Below are positions 44,630-53,683 of a stretch of 64,000 bases of DNA, piece after piece. The notes under the pieces were generated by a model, which did not search any database, had not been told where the DNA came from, and worked only from the letters and a program-made list of their open reading frames with translations. A program made the translations under genes and the position numbers. Source of the DNA: Phycisphaerae bacterium (GTDB lineage Bacteria > Planctomycetota > Phycisphaerae > UBA1845 > UTPLA1); contig JAKLKO010000002.1 in NCBI GenBank assembly GCA_023150615.1, forward strand, positions 1 through 64,000. Reading direction: 5' to 3'. Position 1 is the stretch's first letter. The number at the start of each line of letters is the position of its first letter.

Positions 44630-44896
44630 TCAAGATCGGGCGCGGTTCGAATCGCGGATGCGGCAGGCATCGCCGGCCGCCCCGCCGAGCCATCGATCCC
44701 ACGCTGTATGGTCCGCGACATCGACGCCGTCGCTGCCGGCGGCCGCCAGCAGGAATCGCTGAAGCTCCGTCAGAAAGTGCGTATCCATAAGTTCGGGCAC
44801 GTCGGCGAGCTGCCGATGCAGCACGCGAAATACGAGTTTCAGTTCCTCGAGATCGTGCGCAGCGATTACGGTCTCGCCCCGTCGCTCAAAGCTCAT
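44630..44896 (-). CDS. Small protein of unknown function
   Basis: 88 aa from ATG 44896, with GGAGAGA a few bases upstream. It is helical in appearance (DLEELKLVFRVLHRQLADVPELMDTHFLTEL) and ends in an Arg-rich tail. No motif is recognised. Support is the good ribosome site, the strand agreement with neighbours and a protein-like composition. Confidence 0.6.
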   Translation of the reverse strand: MSFERRGETVIAAHDLEELKLVFRVLHRQLADVPELMDTHFLTELQRFLLAAAGSDGVDVADHTAWDRWLGGAAGDACRIRDSNRARS

Positions 44897-45001
44897 GCGT
44901 CTCTCTCCGGGATTTCGGTCCGACCGCGGGATCATAGCGCACAACTCGGATTTCGCAACGCATCCTCGATGCACGTGTGCGGCGGCCGTCGCGGCGCCGG
45001 T

Positions 45002-47554
45002 TCAGGGATGGGTCAGGAGCAGATCGACGAATGCCGTCGTATCGGCGTCGTCGATCGGATCGCCGTACGGCACGGCCAGATCGGCGCAGCCGTTGTACGG
45101 CCCGGTGATGCGGGCCTTAAGGAACTCCGGCAAGTCGAGCCCGTTGATCGCCGTGTCGAAGTTGAGATCGCCCGGCATCGCGCAGTTCGGGGGTTGGTTT
45201 CCGCACGTGAACCGCTGCACGTGGAAATCGTCGATCGCCGCCTCGACAAGCGAACCGGCGTCGGCATCCCGTACGACGAATCGCACACGGACGCTGCCGC
45301 TCGGCAGAACGTAGTCCGAGACGTTGAACTCGTGGTAGTACCAGCCGCCCTCCGTCTCCGGGCCGAACGGGCCGACGGTCTCGACGTTCACCCAGGTCCC
45401 GTCGAGGCCGTTCTGGTTCGACACGTCGACCGTCATCACGTCTTCGTTCGGCGCGGCGCCCTCGACGTTGGAATACCAGCGCCAGTAGCTGATCGTGGCC
45501 GTGCCGATGTTCAGGTCGATCAGCGGCGAGATCAGCGTCGTCTTGCCATCGTCGACGTCGTTGACGCCCGGGTCGCCGCCGGGGGAGCCCTGACCGGTCA
45601 CGAAGCAGAACGTGCCGGGGTCGGGCGAGTGGTCGTCCTCGGGTTGCGCGATCGTGCCGACGGGGTCGACCCGTTCCCAGATGCCGGTCGTGGCGTCGTC
45701 ATCGGCCGCGCCAATGACCCAGCCCTGATCGGTCTCAAAGTCGTCGGACAGCAGGACCGAGGTCGATCCAACGCCCGCGACGTACGGACTCGCCGCGCCG
45801 CCGGCCGGTTTCGTGATGACGCCGCTCAGGTTGCCCGTGGCGCTGACATAGAACTGCGGCGTGTCCCCGCAATCCGGAGGAGGCAGCGTGGCCGTGTAGA
45901 GGTTGCCTGCCACGGGCGTCAGCGCGGTGCTTTGAAACACCCCTGCGTCGTAGCGGTACCAGAGAAGCGCCGTGCCGGGCTGAAGCTCCTCATCGTTCGG
46001 GATGATCTCGACGTCAAAGCTCGTCGGGACGCCGGGCGGCATCAGCGTCGGCGCTCCGTTGGGCAGGACGATCTGCATCGGGATGTGCATGAGACCCAGG
46101 GCGTCGAGGTCGAGTTCGTAGAGCTGCACCTGCGCGACGGGGCCTGCAAAAACGCGGACGTAGTACGTACCGGCGCCTTCGAGAATCAACTGAATCGACT
46201 CGTCGTTTCCGGCCGGCTGCGCATTGACCGTAGCGATGACTGTCGAACCATCGGTGCCGATCACCTCGAAGCCGAGGTCGTTGACCGCGATCGAGTTGTA
46301 CGATGAGCCGGCCGAGCACGAGCCGCCTTCGTTCTGCGGACCCTGAACGTAGGTCAGACCGATCGGTCGCAAGGTGATGATCAGATCGGTGGTGTCCTGC
46401 GAGAGCGTGAAGGCGTAGAAATCCACGTCGGCGGCGTCATCAGCGCTGACGTCGGCGACCGTTGTCACCGCGTCCGGCAGGATGCCGAGCGAAGTCGCCG
46501 TTCCAATCGAGTCGTTATCTTCGCGGTTGTCGCCGTAATGCCGCTGCGCGTTCTGGATGTCATCGTGCTGCGGACCGTCGAAGGCCGTCGTCGCGAACGG
46601 CTCCATGAGTTTCGTCTGATTCGCCGGGCAGACGTGCAGTTGCCCCATGCCGTGGCCGTGTTCGTGCGCGAGGACGTTTCGCAGTCGGAGCGAGTCGTCG
46701 GACGTATCGTTGTAGAACGTGTCCGACGTGTCGATCACCATGTCGCCATCATCCGGAAACGCATTGTAAGCGAGCACGCCGCCGGGGCCGTTGATCGGAC
46801 GGCCCGCCATGCGCAAATCGCCGCGGACGCCGAGCACGCCGGGGTTGTTGTGCAATTCAACCCCGTCGTCATTGCTCTCCAGCACGAAGGTGATCCCAGA
46901 GAGCTGTGACCAGCGCGCAAACATCTGCGCGTAGATCGCTTTCCAAGTCGCCGTGTCGCCGTAGATTCCGTTGAGAAACGCTTCCAGCTCGCTCGGACCG
47001 CCGCCGATTCCGATGTCCGGAATCGTCGTGCCGTCGGGAACGAAGCTGTACGTCAGAGTCGTTGGATCGCCCTGGAACAGCGGCCCACCGTTCGTCGCGG
47101 TCGAGGACCAGCGATCCGTCTGTTGGAAGCGTGTGCCCGTGGACCAGATCTGATCGAGGATCGTCTGGTACGCGGCCACGACCGCGTCGGGCGTTCCCGG
47201 CGCGAAGCACGCCGCGAACCGCGGCGGCGAGCGCCCAATCTCGGCCGCCAGTCGCGCGACGATCTCCTGATCGGCCGGCGGCAGTTGTTGGAAGATGAGC
47301 CGGTCTATGCCGAACGCGATTCGCTCAGAAACCGAGCGTTGAACGCGGGCGGACGCCTGAATCGACCGTGGATCACTGGACTCAGGCGGCGAGCGGTCCG
47401 GCTTCGCCGCGAGGATCCACGCGCACACGAAGGCCGTCGCCATGAGGGCGGACGTCGCAATCGTCGGTGCGGCCGGTCGAAGCCGGAAGAGGTTCACGCC
47501 GAGACGACTCCGTGCTCGACTTCCACAACTCTCGATCTTCGTTGGAGGATGCAT
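45002..47554 (-). CDS. Secreted metzincin-type protease with dockerin-like C-terminus
   Basis: 850 aa. A signal-like helix (IATSALMATAFVCAWILAA) follows a short basic start. The zinc site HEHGH at residues 297-301 continues as HEHGHGMGQLH, the full HExxHxxGxxH of matrixin/metzincin peptidases; the upstream region has ARWSQLSGITFVLESNDDG as in matrixin-like proteins. Then come a PPC-like domain (DNREDNDSIGTATSLGILPD ... DVDFYAFTL), a beta-sandwich region with DFETDQGWVIGAADD and a dockerin-like end (PGDLNFDTAINGLDLPEFLKA). ATG 47554 is chosen (GGGGATGGG upstream); a GTG at 47587 is in frame. The protein is probably exported and processed outside the cell. Confidence 0.9.
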   Translation of the reverse strand: MHPPTKIESCGSRARSRLGVNLFRLRPAAPTIATSALMATAFVCAWILAAKPDRSPPESSDPRSIQASARVQRSVSERIAFGIDRLIFQQLPPADQEIVARLAAEIGRSPPRFAACFAPGTPDAVVAAYQTILDQIWSTGTRFQQTDRWSSTATNGGPLFQGDPTTLTYSFVPDGTTIPDIGIGGGPSELEAFLNGIYGDTATWKAIYAQMFARWSQLSGITFVLESNDDGVELHNNPGVLGVRGDLRMAGRPINGPGGVLAYNAFPDDGDMVIDTSDTFYNDTSDDSLRLRNVLAHEHGHGMGQLHVCPANQTKLMEPFATTAFDGPQHDDIQNAQRHYGDNREDNDSIGTATSLGILPDAVTTVADVSADDAADVDFYAFTLSQDTTDLIITLRPIGLTYVQGPQNEGGSCSAGSSYNSIAVNDLGFEVIGTDGSTVIATVNAQPAGNDESIQLILEGAGTYYVRVFAGPVAQVQLYELDLDALGLMHIPMQIVLPNGAPTLMPPGVPTSFDVEIIPNDEELQPGTALLWYRYDAGVFQSTALTPVAGNLYTATLPPPDCGDTPQFYVSATGNLSGVITKPAGGAASPYVAGVGSTSVLLSDDFETDQGWVIGAADDDATTGIWERVDPVGTIAQPEDDHSPDPGTFCFVTGQGSPGGDPGVNDVDDGKTTLISPLIDLNIGTATISYWRWYSNVEGAAPNEDVMTVDVSNQNGLDGTWVNVETVGPFGPETEGGWYYHEFNVSDYVLPSGSVRVRFVVRDADAGSLVEAAIDDFHVQRFTCGNQPPNCAMPGDLNFDTAINGLDLPEFLKARITGPYNGCADLAVPYGDPIDDADTTAFVDLLLTHP

Positions 47555-47622
47555 CCCATCCCCGGACCCTGCGCCACCATCTCTCACCCGCCTGAGTATA
47601 CCCCGGCACCAAGTGTCCGCTT

Positions 47623-47976
47623 GTGCGGGCGGCGGATTCCGGGCACGCTGGAAGTCGGATTATCGGCGAATGCGCCGGGGAAGCGGGTGACGGTTTGGCG
47701 CGGTTTTCGGGCGATTTTCAGGGGCCGTGCGGCGTTTGCGGCGAATACGTCGAGTTTGCCGTCGGCGTCCGGACGGACGGCGATCCGGTTGCATTGCAGT
47801 TCGGGCCCGGCGGTCCGCAGCCCATTGTGCTCAAGGACGTGGAGCCGGAACTCCTCGTCGAGGACGAACGACGGACCCGATTCCGTTTTCAGTGCCCGCT
47901 CTGCGGCGAGTGGTCGGCGGGCCGGGCGACGTGCCGCGACGTGGCATCCGGGCCCGAAGCAGGCTCAGCGATGTAG
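47623..47976 (+). CDS. Possible small zinc-ribbon protein
   Basis: An open frame of up to 117 codons on the + strand in the 410-base gap between two minus-strand genes. It contains CGVCGE, a beta-like stretch, then CPLCGEWSAG, i.e. two CxxC knuckles about 50 residues apart in a sensible context (VEFAVGVRTDGDPVALQF). There is no ATG: candidates are GTG 47623 and TTG 47695, the second giving a 93-aa protein that begins MARFSGDFQGPCGVCG. The stop overlaps the end of the convergent Ig-like gene by 12 bases. The paired cysteines make it more likely than not to be real, but the start is unsure. Confidence 0.5.
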   Translation: MRAADSGHAGSRIIGECAGEAGDGLARFSGDFQGPCGVCGEYVEFAVGVRTDGDPVALQFGPGGPQPIVLKDVEPELLVEDERRTRFRFQCPLCGEWSAGRATCRDVASGPEAGSAM

Positions 47977-50886
47977 CCTGCGTCGAATCCGGCGATTCAG
48001 CCGGGCGATCAGCAGTGCAGAGCCGGTCAGCGCCAGCGATGCGGCCATGCCGCCGCCGCAGGTGCCGCACATGCTGCCCGGCGGTGTTCCCGGATCGGGG
48101 TCGGGATCCGGGTCGGGTCCACCGCCGGCGACGGTGAGCAGCGCGGGCGTCGTACTCATCATACCGCAAGGGTTCGCGATGTCGCACACGTACGTGCCGG
48201 CGTGTGCGGCCGCGACCGGATTGACGATCAGCGACGACGCGATTGCGCCGGCGATGTCGACACCGTCCTTCTTCCACTGGAATGTGATCGGATTGGCGCC
48301 GCGAACGGCGACTGTAAACGTCGTCGCGGCGCCGGCGGCGACCGTTCGGTCGGCTGGCTGCGAGTCGACGATGATCGGCGAGTTGACGCGCAGCGATACC
48401 AGCGCGCTGTTGACGCTGCCGCAGCCGTCCGTCACGACGCAGGCGTAGCTCGACGACGTGTCGCCGACCTCAACCGGGTCGATCGTAAGCATGGGTGTGG
48501 TCGCGCCGCTGATCCGCGGACCGTTGACGAGGTTCGTCGCGCCGCGCCGCCACTGGTAGGTCAGCGGCGACGTGCCCGTCGCGGTGACACTGAAGACCGC
48601 GGCGTCGCCTCCGCAGACGGTCTGCGCGACGGGCTGCATCGCAATCTGCGGTCCCGCGGAGACGGTGACGACGGCCTCGGCGCTCGTGTCCATGCCGCAG
48701 GCGTTGCTTACGACGACGACGTACGTGCCGGCGTCGCTCAGCACGGCCGAGTTGCGGCGAAAGGTCGCGCCCGTCGCGCCGGCCAGGTTCGCGCCGTTCT
48801 TGCGCCATTGATAGGTGAGCGGCGGCGTTCCGCCCGCGGAGACGGTCAGCTCGAGCACGCGGCCGACGCACACGGCGGTCGATTGCGGATCCGTCTCAAT
48901 CTGTGGCGGCAGGCACATTGCGTTGACCGTCAGCGTCGCCTGGGCACTGTTGACCGATCCGCACGAGTTGCTGACGACGCAGTTGTAGTTCGTGGCTGCG
49001 TCGGCGGCGCTGACGGGGTTGATCGTCAGCGTGCTCGTCGTCGTGCCGGAGAGGTTGCCGCCATCGACGAGATTCGTCGTGCCGCGCCGCCATTGGAATG
49101 ACAGCGGCAGCGAGCTGTTCGCCGCGACGGAAAACATCGCCGAACCACCGTCCGCCACACTTTGCGACTGCGGTTGCGTTGTGATCTGCGGCGCGGTGCC
49201 GACCGTCAGGGTTGCCGCGGCGCTCGTCGCGCTGCCGCAGGTGTTCGTGACGACGCAGTCGTAGTTCCCGGCGCTGCCGGTGTTGACGGGCGTGATCGTC
49301 AGGCTGGGCGACGTGGCGCCGCCGATGTTCGTGTTGTTGCGCCGCCACTGGTACGAAAGCGGCTCGGTCCCCGAAGCCTCAACGGTGAACATGACCGAGG
49401 CCCCGGAGCAGACCGACTGGCTGACCGGATCGGTCGTGATGCCCGGGGCGTCGCAGGGGTCCGTGGTCCGGACGAAGACATCCGTCTGGCCGTTGCTGTC
49501 GCCGATCACCATGTCGTCGGCCTGCGTCTGAAAGACGACCTTGACGTCCTGACCGTCGGCCGATGCCGCCAGTTGCGGCGTATTGGCGCCGATGCCGAGT
49601 GGCGTCTGCTGGTTTAAGGACCCGAGGCTGACCAGCGTCGTCTGGCCGTTGTTTTCGTCGAACATGCCGTTGCCGTCCGGATCGCGATCGTGGAGGAGCA
49701 CATCCGAGGCCACGTTGGCGTCGCCCGAAACCAGCCCGGCCGCGTCGGTGTCGAAGGCGACGAATCGCCCGTTGGCCGAAATGGCGACGCCCGTCGCGCC
49801 GCTTGCTCCAGTCGATTGCGCGCCGGCTGAGGAGACGCTGACAACGCGCGTGCTTCCGGTGGCGCGACTCCAGACGAACACGTCGGCGAAGCTTGGGTTT
49901 GCGTCGGTGCCTGCCAGATTCGTCGCTTTGCTCTGAAACGCCACCCAATCACCGTTCCCGGAGATTCGCGCGTTCGCGCTCTGCCCATTGGCTTCGACGC
50001 CGACGCTGGAGGGCTTCGAGACCCGGGTCGTCGTCGGCATGGCCGGCACGTGGCGATCGAACAGGAAGACGTCGATGAAACCGTTCGCATCGCCGGTGAC
50101 GAGGTTGTTGGCCGCGCTGGCGTACACAATGTAGTCGCCGTTTTCGGAGATCGACGGCGCATCGCTGTTTCCCACGCCCTGCTCGCCGCCCGTGCTGCGG
50201 CTGACGAGGGATATCAGCGAGGAGGAGCGGTTGAGCAGAAGAACTTGGCGCATTCCGTTCGTGCCGCCGGCGATCACATTGGTCGCCGTGGTCGCGAACA
50301 CGACGAACTGGCCGTTGCCGGAAATCGCGGGTGACGTGCTGTCCGAATTCGCCTCACCGCTCAGCCCGTTGCTCACGCGCAGCGTCACGACGCCGGCCGG
50401 TTCGTCGAAAACCGTGTTCCCGTCCGCGTCGCGATCGTGGATGTAGATGTGCTTTCGGCCCGCCGTCGTCGGAGACGCGAGATTGGTCGCGGTGCTCTCG
50501 AAGACGACGAAGCGACCATCGTCCGAGATGGCCGGCGCATCGCATTCGTTGTCGGCCTGCTCACCCGCGCTGTTCTTGCCTACCAGCACGGTCGCGTTCG
50601 TCTGGAGGTCGCGAACGAAGACCAGCGGCAATCCGGTCGTCCCGCCCGGGACGAGGTTGGTCGCGCTGCTGACGAACGCGACGAAGCGCCGGTTGCCGGA
50701 AATCACACCGCGCCGTCCGCCAGCCGGCGTCGCGCTGGCATTCGGGCAGCTTGCCGCGATCGTATCGGCCGCTCGGACGAGCGCGACGTCCCATGCAAAC
50801 CATACGAGGGTCAGCGCCGCCGCGGCAGACCATCGCCATCGCGGGATGGGGCGGTTGATTGATGTCGTTGTGCAGACCCGCGGCAA
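47965..50886 (-). CDS. Exported propeller plus Ig-like domain protein with Cys-Gly C-terminal anchor
   Basis: 973 aa from a TTG start, supported by AGGAGG 5 bases upstream. A signal helix (SAAAALTLVWFAWDVALVRA) precedes six or seven TolB/PD40-like blades (residues about 55-480) with the recurring ISxNGxFVVFxSxATNL pattern. At least five Ig-like domains follow (about 490-935), each with SxCxGxxxxFxV, LxYQWRxxxxxL and YxCVVTNxCG. A Pro-Asp linker (DPDPDPDPGTPPG) leads to MCGTCGGG, a helix ASLALTGSALLIA and an Arg-rich end. This is the layout of a C-terminal sorting signal, though not PEP-CTERM. Probably a surface adhesion or binding protein. Confidence 0.88.
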   Translation of the reverse strand: MPRVCTTTSINRPIPRWRWSAAAALTLVWFAWDVALVRAADTIAASCPNASATPAGGRRGVISGNRRFVAFVSSATNLVPGGTTGLPLVFVRDLQTNATVLVGKNSAGEQADNECDAPAISDDGRFVVFESTATNLASPTTAGRKHIYIHDRDADGNTVFDEPAGVVTLRVSNGLSGEANSDSTSPAISGNGQFVVFATTATNVIAGGTNGMRQVLLLNRSSSLISLVSRSTGGEQGVGNSDAPSISENGDYIVYASAANNLVTGDANGFIDVFLFDRHVPAMPTTTRVSKPSSVGVEANGQSANARISGNGDWVAFQSKATNLAGTDANPSFADVFVWSRATGSTRVVSVSSAGAQSTGASGATGVAISANGRFVAFDTDAAGLVSGDANVASDVLLHDRDPDGNGMFDENNGQTTLVSLGSLNQQTPLGIGANTPQLAASADGQDVKVVFQTQADDMVIGDSNGQTDVFVRTTDPCDAPGITTDPVSQSVCSGASVMFTVEASGTEPLSYQWRRNNTNIGGATSPSLTITPVNTGSAGNYDCVVTNTCGSATSAAATLTVGTAPQITTQPQSQSVADGGSAMFSVAANSSLPLSFQWRRGTTNLVDGGNLSGTTTSTLTINPVSAADAATNYNCVVSNSCGSVNSAQATLTVNAMCLPPQIETDPQSTAVCVGRVLELTVSAGGTPPLTYQWRKNGANLAGATGATFRRNSAVLSDAGTYVVVVSNACGMDTSAEAVVTVSAGPQIAMQPVAQTVCGGDAAVFSVTATGTSPLTYQWRRGATNLVNGPRISGATTPMLTIDPVEVGDTSSSYACVVTDGCGSVNSALVSLRVNSPIIVDSQPADRTVAAGAATTFTVAVRGANPITFQWKKDGVDIAGAIASSLIVNPVAAAHAGTYVCDIANPCGMMSTTPALLTVAGGGPDPDPDPDPGTPPGSMCGTCGGGMAASLALTGSALLIARLNRRIRRRLHR

Positions 50887-51240
50887 GGCGGCCTCCTGTC
50901 CCGGACCACAGCCGGTACGTCGCGTGGCTAATCGGCCGGGATGCTTCCTTCCGGTGCGAGAGTGCGTGACGAATCACGCCGGGCGGACCCCGGGGTCCCC
51001 ATATCATATCCCCGCGGCGGGTCTTGTGGCACGCCCGTCGACCGGCCACCCCATTGGATTGGCGGAACGTGGACCCGGCCGGTACCGCGAAAAACCGCGA
51101 TCCGGAGCATCGAAGCGCCCGGTGACAGCTTCTGACACCACTGGACGACCGCATTTTTTCCGGCGATTCTCTTCCCCGACGCGGTCGTTACGGGTCCACC
51201 GCGTCACAAACAACAAACACCGGGATCAAGGAGATGGAGC
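50887..51240. promoter_or_regulatory. Divergent region with a perfect palindrome
   Basis: This 354-base gap separates two divergent genes for exported proteins. A 14-bp perfect palindrome, GGACCCCGGGGTCC, lies at 50985-50998. A TATGAT on the minus strand (51008-51003) is a possible -10 for the Ig-like gene, which would place the palindrome over the start of transcription. A 6-bp stem with CGAA loop (50964-50979) is near it. No promoter is clear for the + strand gene, which has a good ribosome site (AAGGAGATGGAG, 51229-51240). Confidence 0.45.
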
Positions 51241-52458
51241 ATGAACCTGCGAGTTCACGCGTGCGCGGTCATGGTGGCGTCGCTGTTTCTCACGTCGAGG
51301 GCCATCGCCATCAGCGGGACGCCGACCTGGGACTTCTCGACCATCGCGCCCGACCCGGGCGGGAATCTCTACATTTCCTCGCCCGAGCTGGCCTTCGATC
51401 ACTACGGGACGGCGGCGGTCACGTGGTCGCAGGCGGACCGCTTCGATGTCGCCACGAACACGATGAACCACTCCTCCCTGACGCCGCTCGGGATATGGTC
51501 GCACCGTGTGATGGCAACGGGCGTACGCGTCGGGCTGACGTCGTCGATCTCGTACGACCGCGCGGAGCGGCCGCACGTCGGCTGGATGAACGGCAGCGGA
51601 ACGATGTCGCTGTCGTTTAACTTCGGCTCGACGCAGAATCCGGCGATGACGCCGACGCCGCACACCACGACGCCGCTTCTGACGCTCAAGCACGACATCG
51701 CGGGAACGTTTCGCGGGATGTACGCCGGCGCGACGGCCGGCCAACTCGGCGGCGTGACGTGGAACGGGTCGAGCTACAGCACGTCGCTGCTGGCGACCGT
51801 CGCCAACGTCGGCGCGGTCGATTCGCTCGACTTCACGATCGACCACCGCGGCCTGCGCCATGCGATCCTCGACGGGCGCACGCAATCGGGAAGCAATCCG
51901 GCCGTCTTCCTCGCGTCGGAGCCGGCAAACGGCGCGACGTGGGTTTCGATGGTGCTGACGACTGCGGACGACGTGGGCGGGGTCGATATCGCGACGAATC
52001 CAACGACCGGCCGCGTGGCCATTGCGTACACGGTTCGAAACGCGTCGACGTCGAGGCTGTTCTACGGCGAGTCCACGGGGACCTCACTGACGCCGGTCGA
52101 GGTGCTCTCGACGCCCATCGAACTCGGCGACATCTCGCTGGCGTTCGATCTGACCGACGGCCAGCCGGCCATCGCCTACGAAGATACGTCGGGCTCGCAA
52201 CTGATTCTCGCGTACCGGTCCGCGGGCGGGACGTGGTCGACGAGTCTGGTCGATGATTCGATTTCGATCTCGGCCTTCGACGGGCGGCGCCGCGCGCCGT
52301 CGCTGGCGTTCAACGACTACGGAACGGGTTGGCCCGCCATCGCGTATGTCGATGCGGATGGCTCGCTGCGGCTGGCGATCGATCCCCCCGGCGTGCCCGA
52401 GCCGTCAACGATAGCGCTGCTGCTCGTCGCGGCGGTGCTGGTGAATCGGCGGCGGTAG
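51241..52458 (+). CDS. PEP-CTERM exported protein
   Basis: 405 aa with a signal peptide (ACAVMVASLFLTSRAIAIS) and a beta-rich body with repeated strands of the form ...PAIAYVDADGSLRLA, QPAIAYEDTSGSQLILAYRSAGG, GRVAIAYTVRNASTSRLF, suggesting a propeller of about six units. The C-terminus has the PEP-CTERM sorting signal: VPEPSTIALLLVAAVLVNRRR (Pro-Glu-Pro, helix, Arg cluster). This signal is recognised by an exosortase, which is not in the window. Function is unknown; probably extracellular or surface-exposed. Confidence 0.88.
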   Translation: MNLRVHACAVMVASLFLTSRAIAISGTPTWDFSTIAPDPGGNLYISSPELAFDHYGTAAVTWSQADRFDVATNTMNHSSLTPLGIWSHRVMATGVRVGLTSSISYDRAERPHVGWMNGSGTMSLSFNFGSTQNPAMTPTPHTTTPLLTLKHDIAGTFRGMYAGATAGQLGGVTWNGSSYSTSLLATVANVGAVDSLDFTIDHRGLRHAILDGRTQSGSNPAVFLASEPANGATWVSMVLTTADDVGGVDIATNPTTGRVAIAYTVRNASTSRLFYGESTGTSLTPVEVLSTPIELGDISLAFDLTDGQPAIAYEDTSGSQLILAYRSAGGTWSTSLVDDSISISAFDGRRRAPSLAFNDYGTGWPAIAYVDADGSLRLAIDPPGVPEPSTIALLLVAAVLVNRRR

Positions 52459-52476
52459 CGTCGATCGGAGAGGTCC

Positions 52477-53622
52477 GTGCGGACAATGATCGTCTCATTC
52501 TGCGTCCTGATCGTCGCCTGCGCCGCGCCGCGCTCCGGTCGTGCGCTGGAACTGTACGCGACCGCCGGCGATCGCGTGCTCGTCCTGCGCGACCTGAACG
52601 GCGACGGGGATTTTTTCGAGGCGGGTGAGGTCGTGGACTACGCGTTGGTCGCCGGCGCGACATTTACGGCGCTGGCCGTCGGATCGGACGAAATCGACGC
52701 GTACGACGGCGTCAGCGGAAACGTCGTCCGCCTGGTCGATCGGAATGCAGACGGCGACGCCCTCGATGCCGCGGAGGCCTCGACCTATCTCACGCTCGCT
52801 CCGGGCGCGGTCGCGGCCCTGACACGGATCGACGAAGCCGAGCTGTGGGTCTGGAACGGCGGCAGCGGGCAGTTGCTTCGCGCGGACGATCTCGACGGCG
52901 ATGGCGACGCCGCGGATTTTGGCGAGGTCCTCGCCATCGCGTCGATTGGCGCCACGGTGCGCCGTATCGCGCCGCGGCCCGACGGTCGCGCGCTCGTGGC
53001 GACCAACAACGCCACGACGCCCGTTCGAATCCTGGACGATCGCAACCACGACGGAGATTACTTCGATTTCGCCGAGGACATCAGCTATCTCGAGCAAGGC
53101 CCGATCGCGCTCGACCTCGTCGTCGTCGATGACCGGGACGCCTTCCTGCTGTCAAGCCAGACCCCGCCCGTGGTGTACCGCCTGTCGGACCGCAACGGCG
53201 ATCAAGACGTGCTCGATCGCGACGAGGTCCTGCCGTGGAGCGATGGAATCAGCGGTGCGGGATGCATCGCGTGGGACGCGGCGTCGGCCGTGCTGTTCGT
53301 CGCTCGCCCAACGGCCGGTGCGATCGACGCCTATCGCGACCTGAACGGCGACGGCGACGCCTTCGACTTCAACGAGCAGGTCGTCGTTGCGACCGGCCTG
53401 CCGTCGGTCGCACGGATCGCCTTGCGGCCGGCGACGGTCCCAGTCTGCGTGCCTGGCGACCTCGACGCCGATCAGGACGTCACCGCGGCTGATGCGCCGC
53501 TGCTCGCCAATCTCCTGCTCGGACTCGCGCCTCCGGGCGAGCCGTGCCGTACGGATGTGGACGGCAACGGCTTGCTAGACGGGCGTGACATTCAGGCGTT
53601 TGCCGATAGATTGCTGGATTGA
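52477..53622 (+). CDS. Exported DxNGDGD-repeat protein with dockerin-like end
   Basis: 381 aa from GTG 52477 (GGAG upstream). Signal-like N-terminus (MIVSFCVLIVACAAPRSGRA). The body repeats calcium-loop-like units about every 50 residues: DLNGDGDFFEAGE, DRNADGDALDAAE, DLDGDGDAADFGE, DRNHDGDYFDFAE, DRNGDQDVLDRDE, DLNGDGDAFDFNE, each followed by strands, so a calcium-stabilised propeller is likely. The C-terminus (PGDLDADQDVTAADAPLLANLLLG ... DVDGNGLLDGRDIQAF) has the two loops of a dockerin. Neighbouring exported genes suggest a shared surface or degradative role. Confidence 0.85.
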   Translation: MRTMIVSFCVLIVACAAPRSGRALELYATAGDRVLVLRDLNGDGDFFEAGEVVDYALVAGATFTALAVGSDEIDAYDGVSGNVVRLVDRNADGDALDAAEASTYLTLAPGAVAALTRIDEAELWVWNGGSGQLLRADDLDGDGDAADFGEVLAIASIGATVRRIAPRPDGRALVATNNATTPVRILDDRNHDGDYFDFAEDISYLEQGPIALDLVVVDDRDAFLLSSQTPPVVYRLSDRNGDQDVLDRDEVLPWSDGISGAGCIAWDAASAVLFVARPTAGAIDAYRDLNGDGDAFDFNEQVVVATGLPSVARIALRPATVPVCVPGDLDADQDVTAADAPLLANLLLGLAPPGEPCRTDVDGNGLLDGRDIQAFADRLLD

Positions 53623-53683
53623 CGCAACGCGCAGCGGCCGGGACCGTCCGCGGATCGCGCGCGCCGTACGGGAGAGGAGATCG

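Noticed and set aside
44708-46306. 532-codon + strand frame antisense to the metzincin protease
   Set aside because: The minus strand has HExxHxxGxxH and a dockerin-like end; the + frame is Arg/Val/Asp-rich with no motif.
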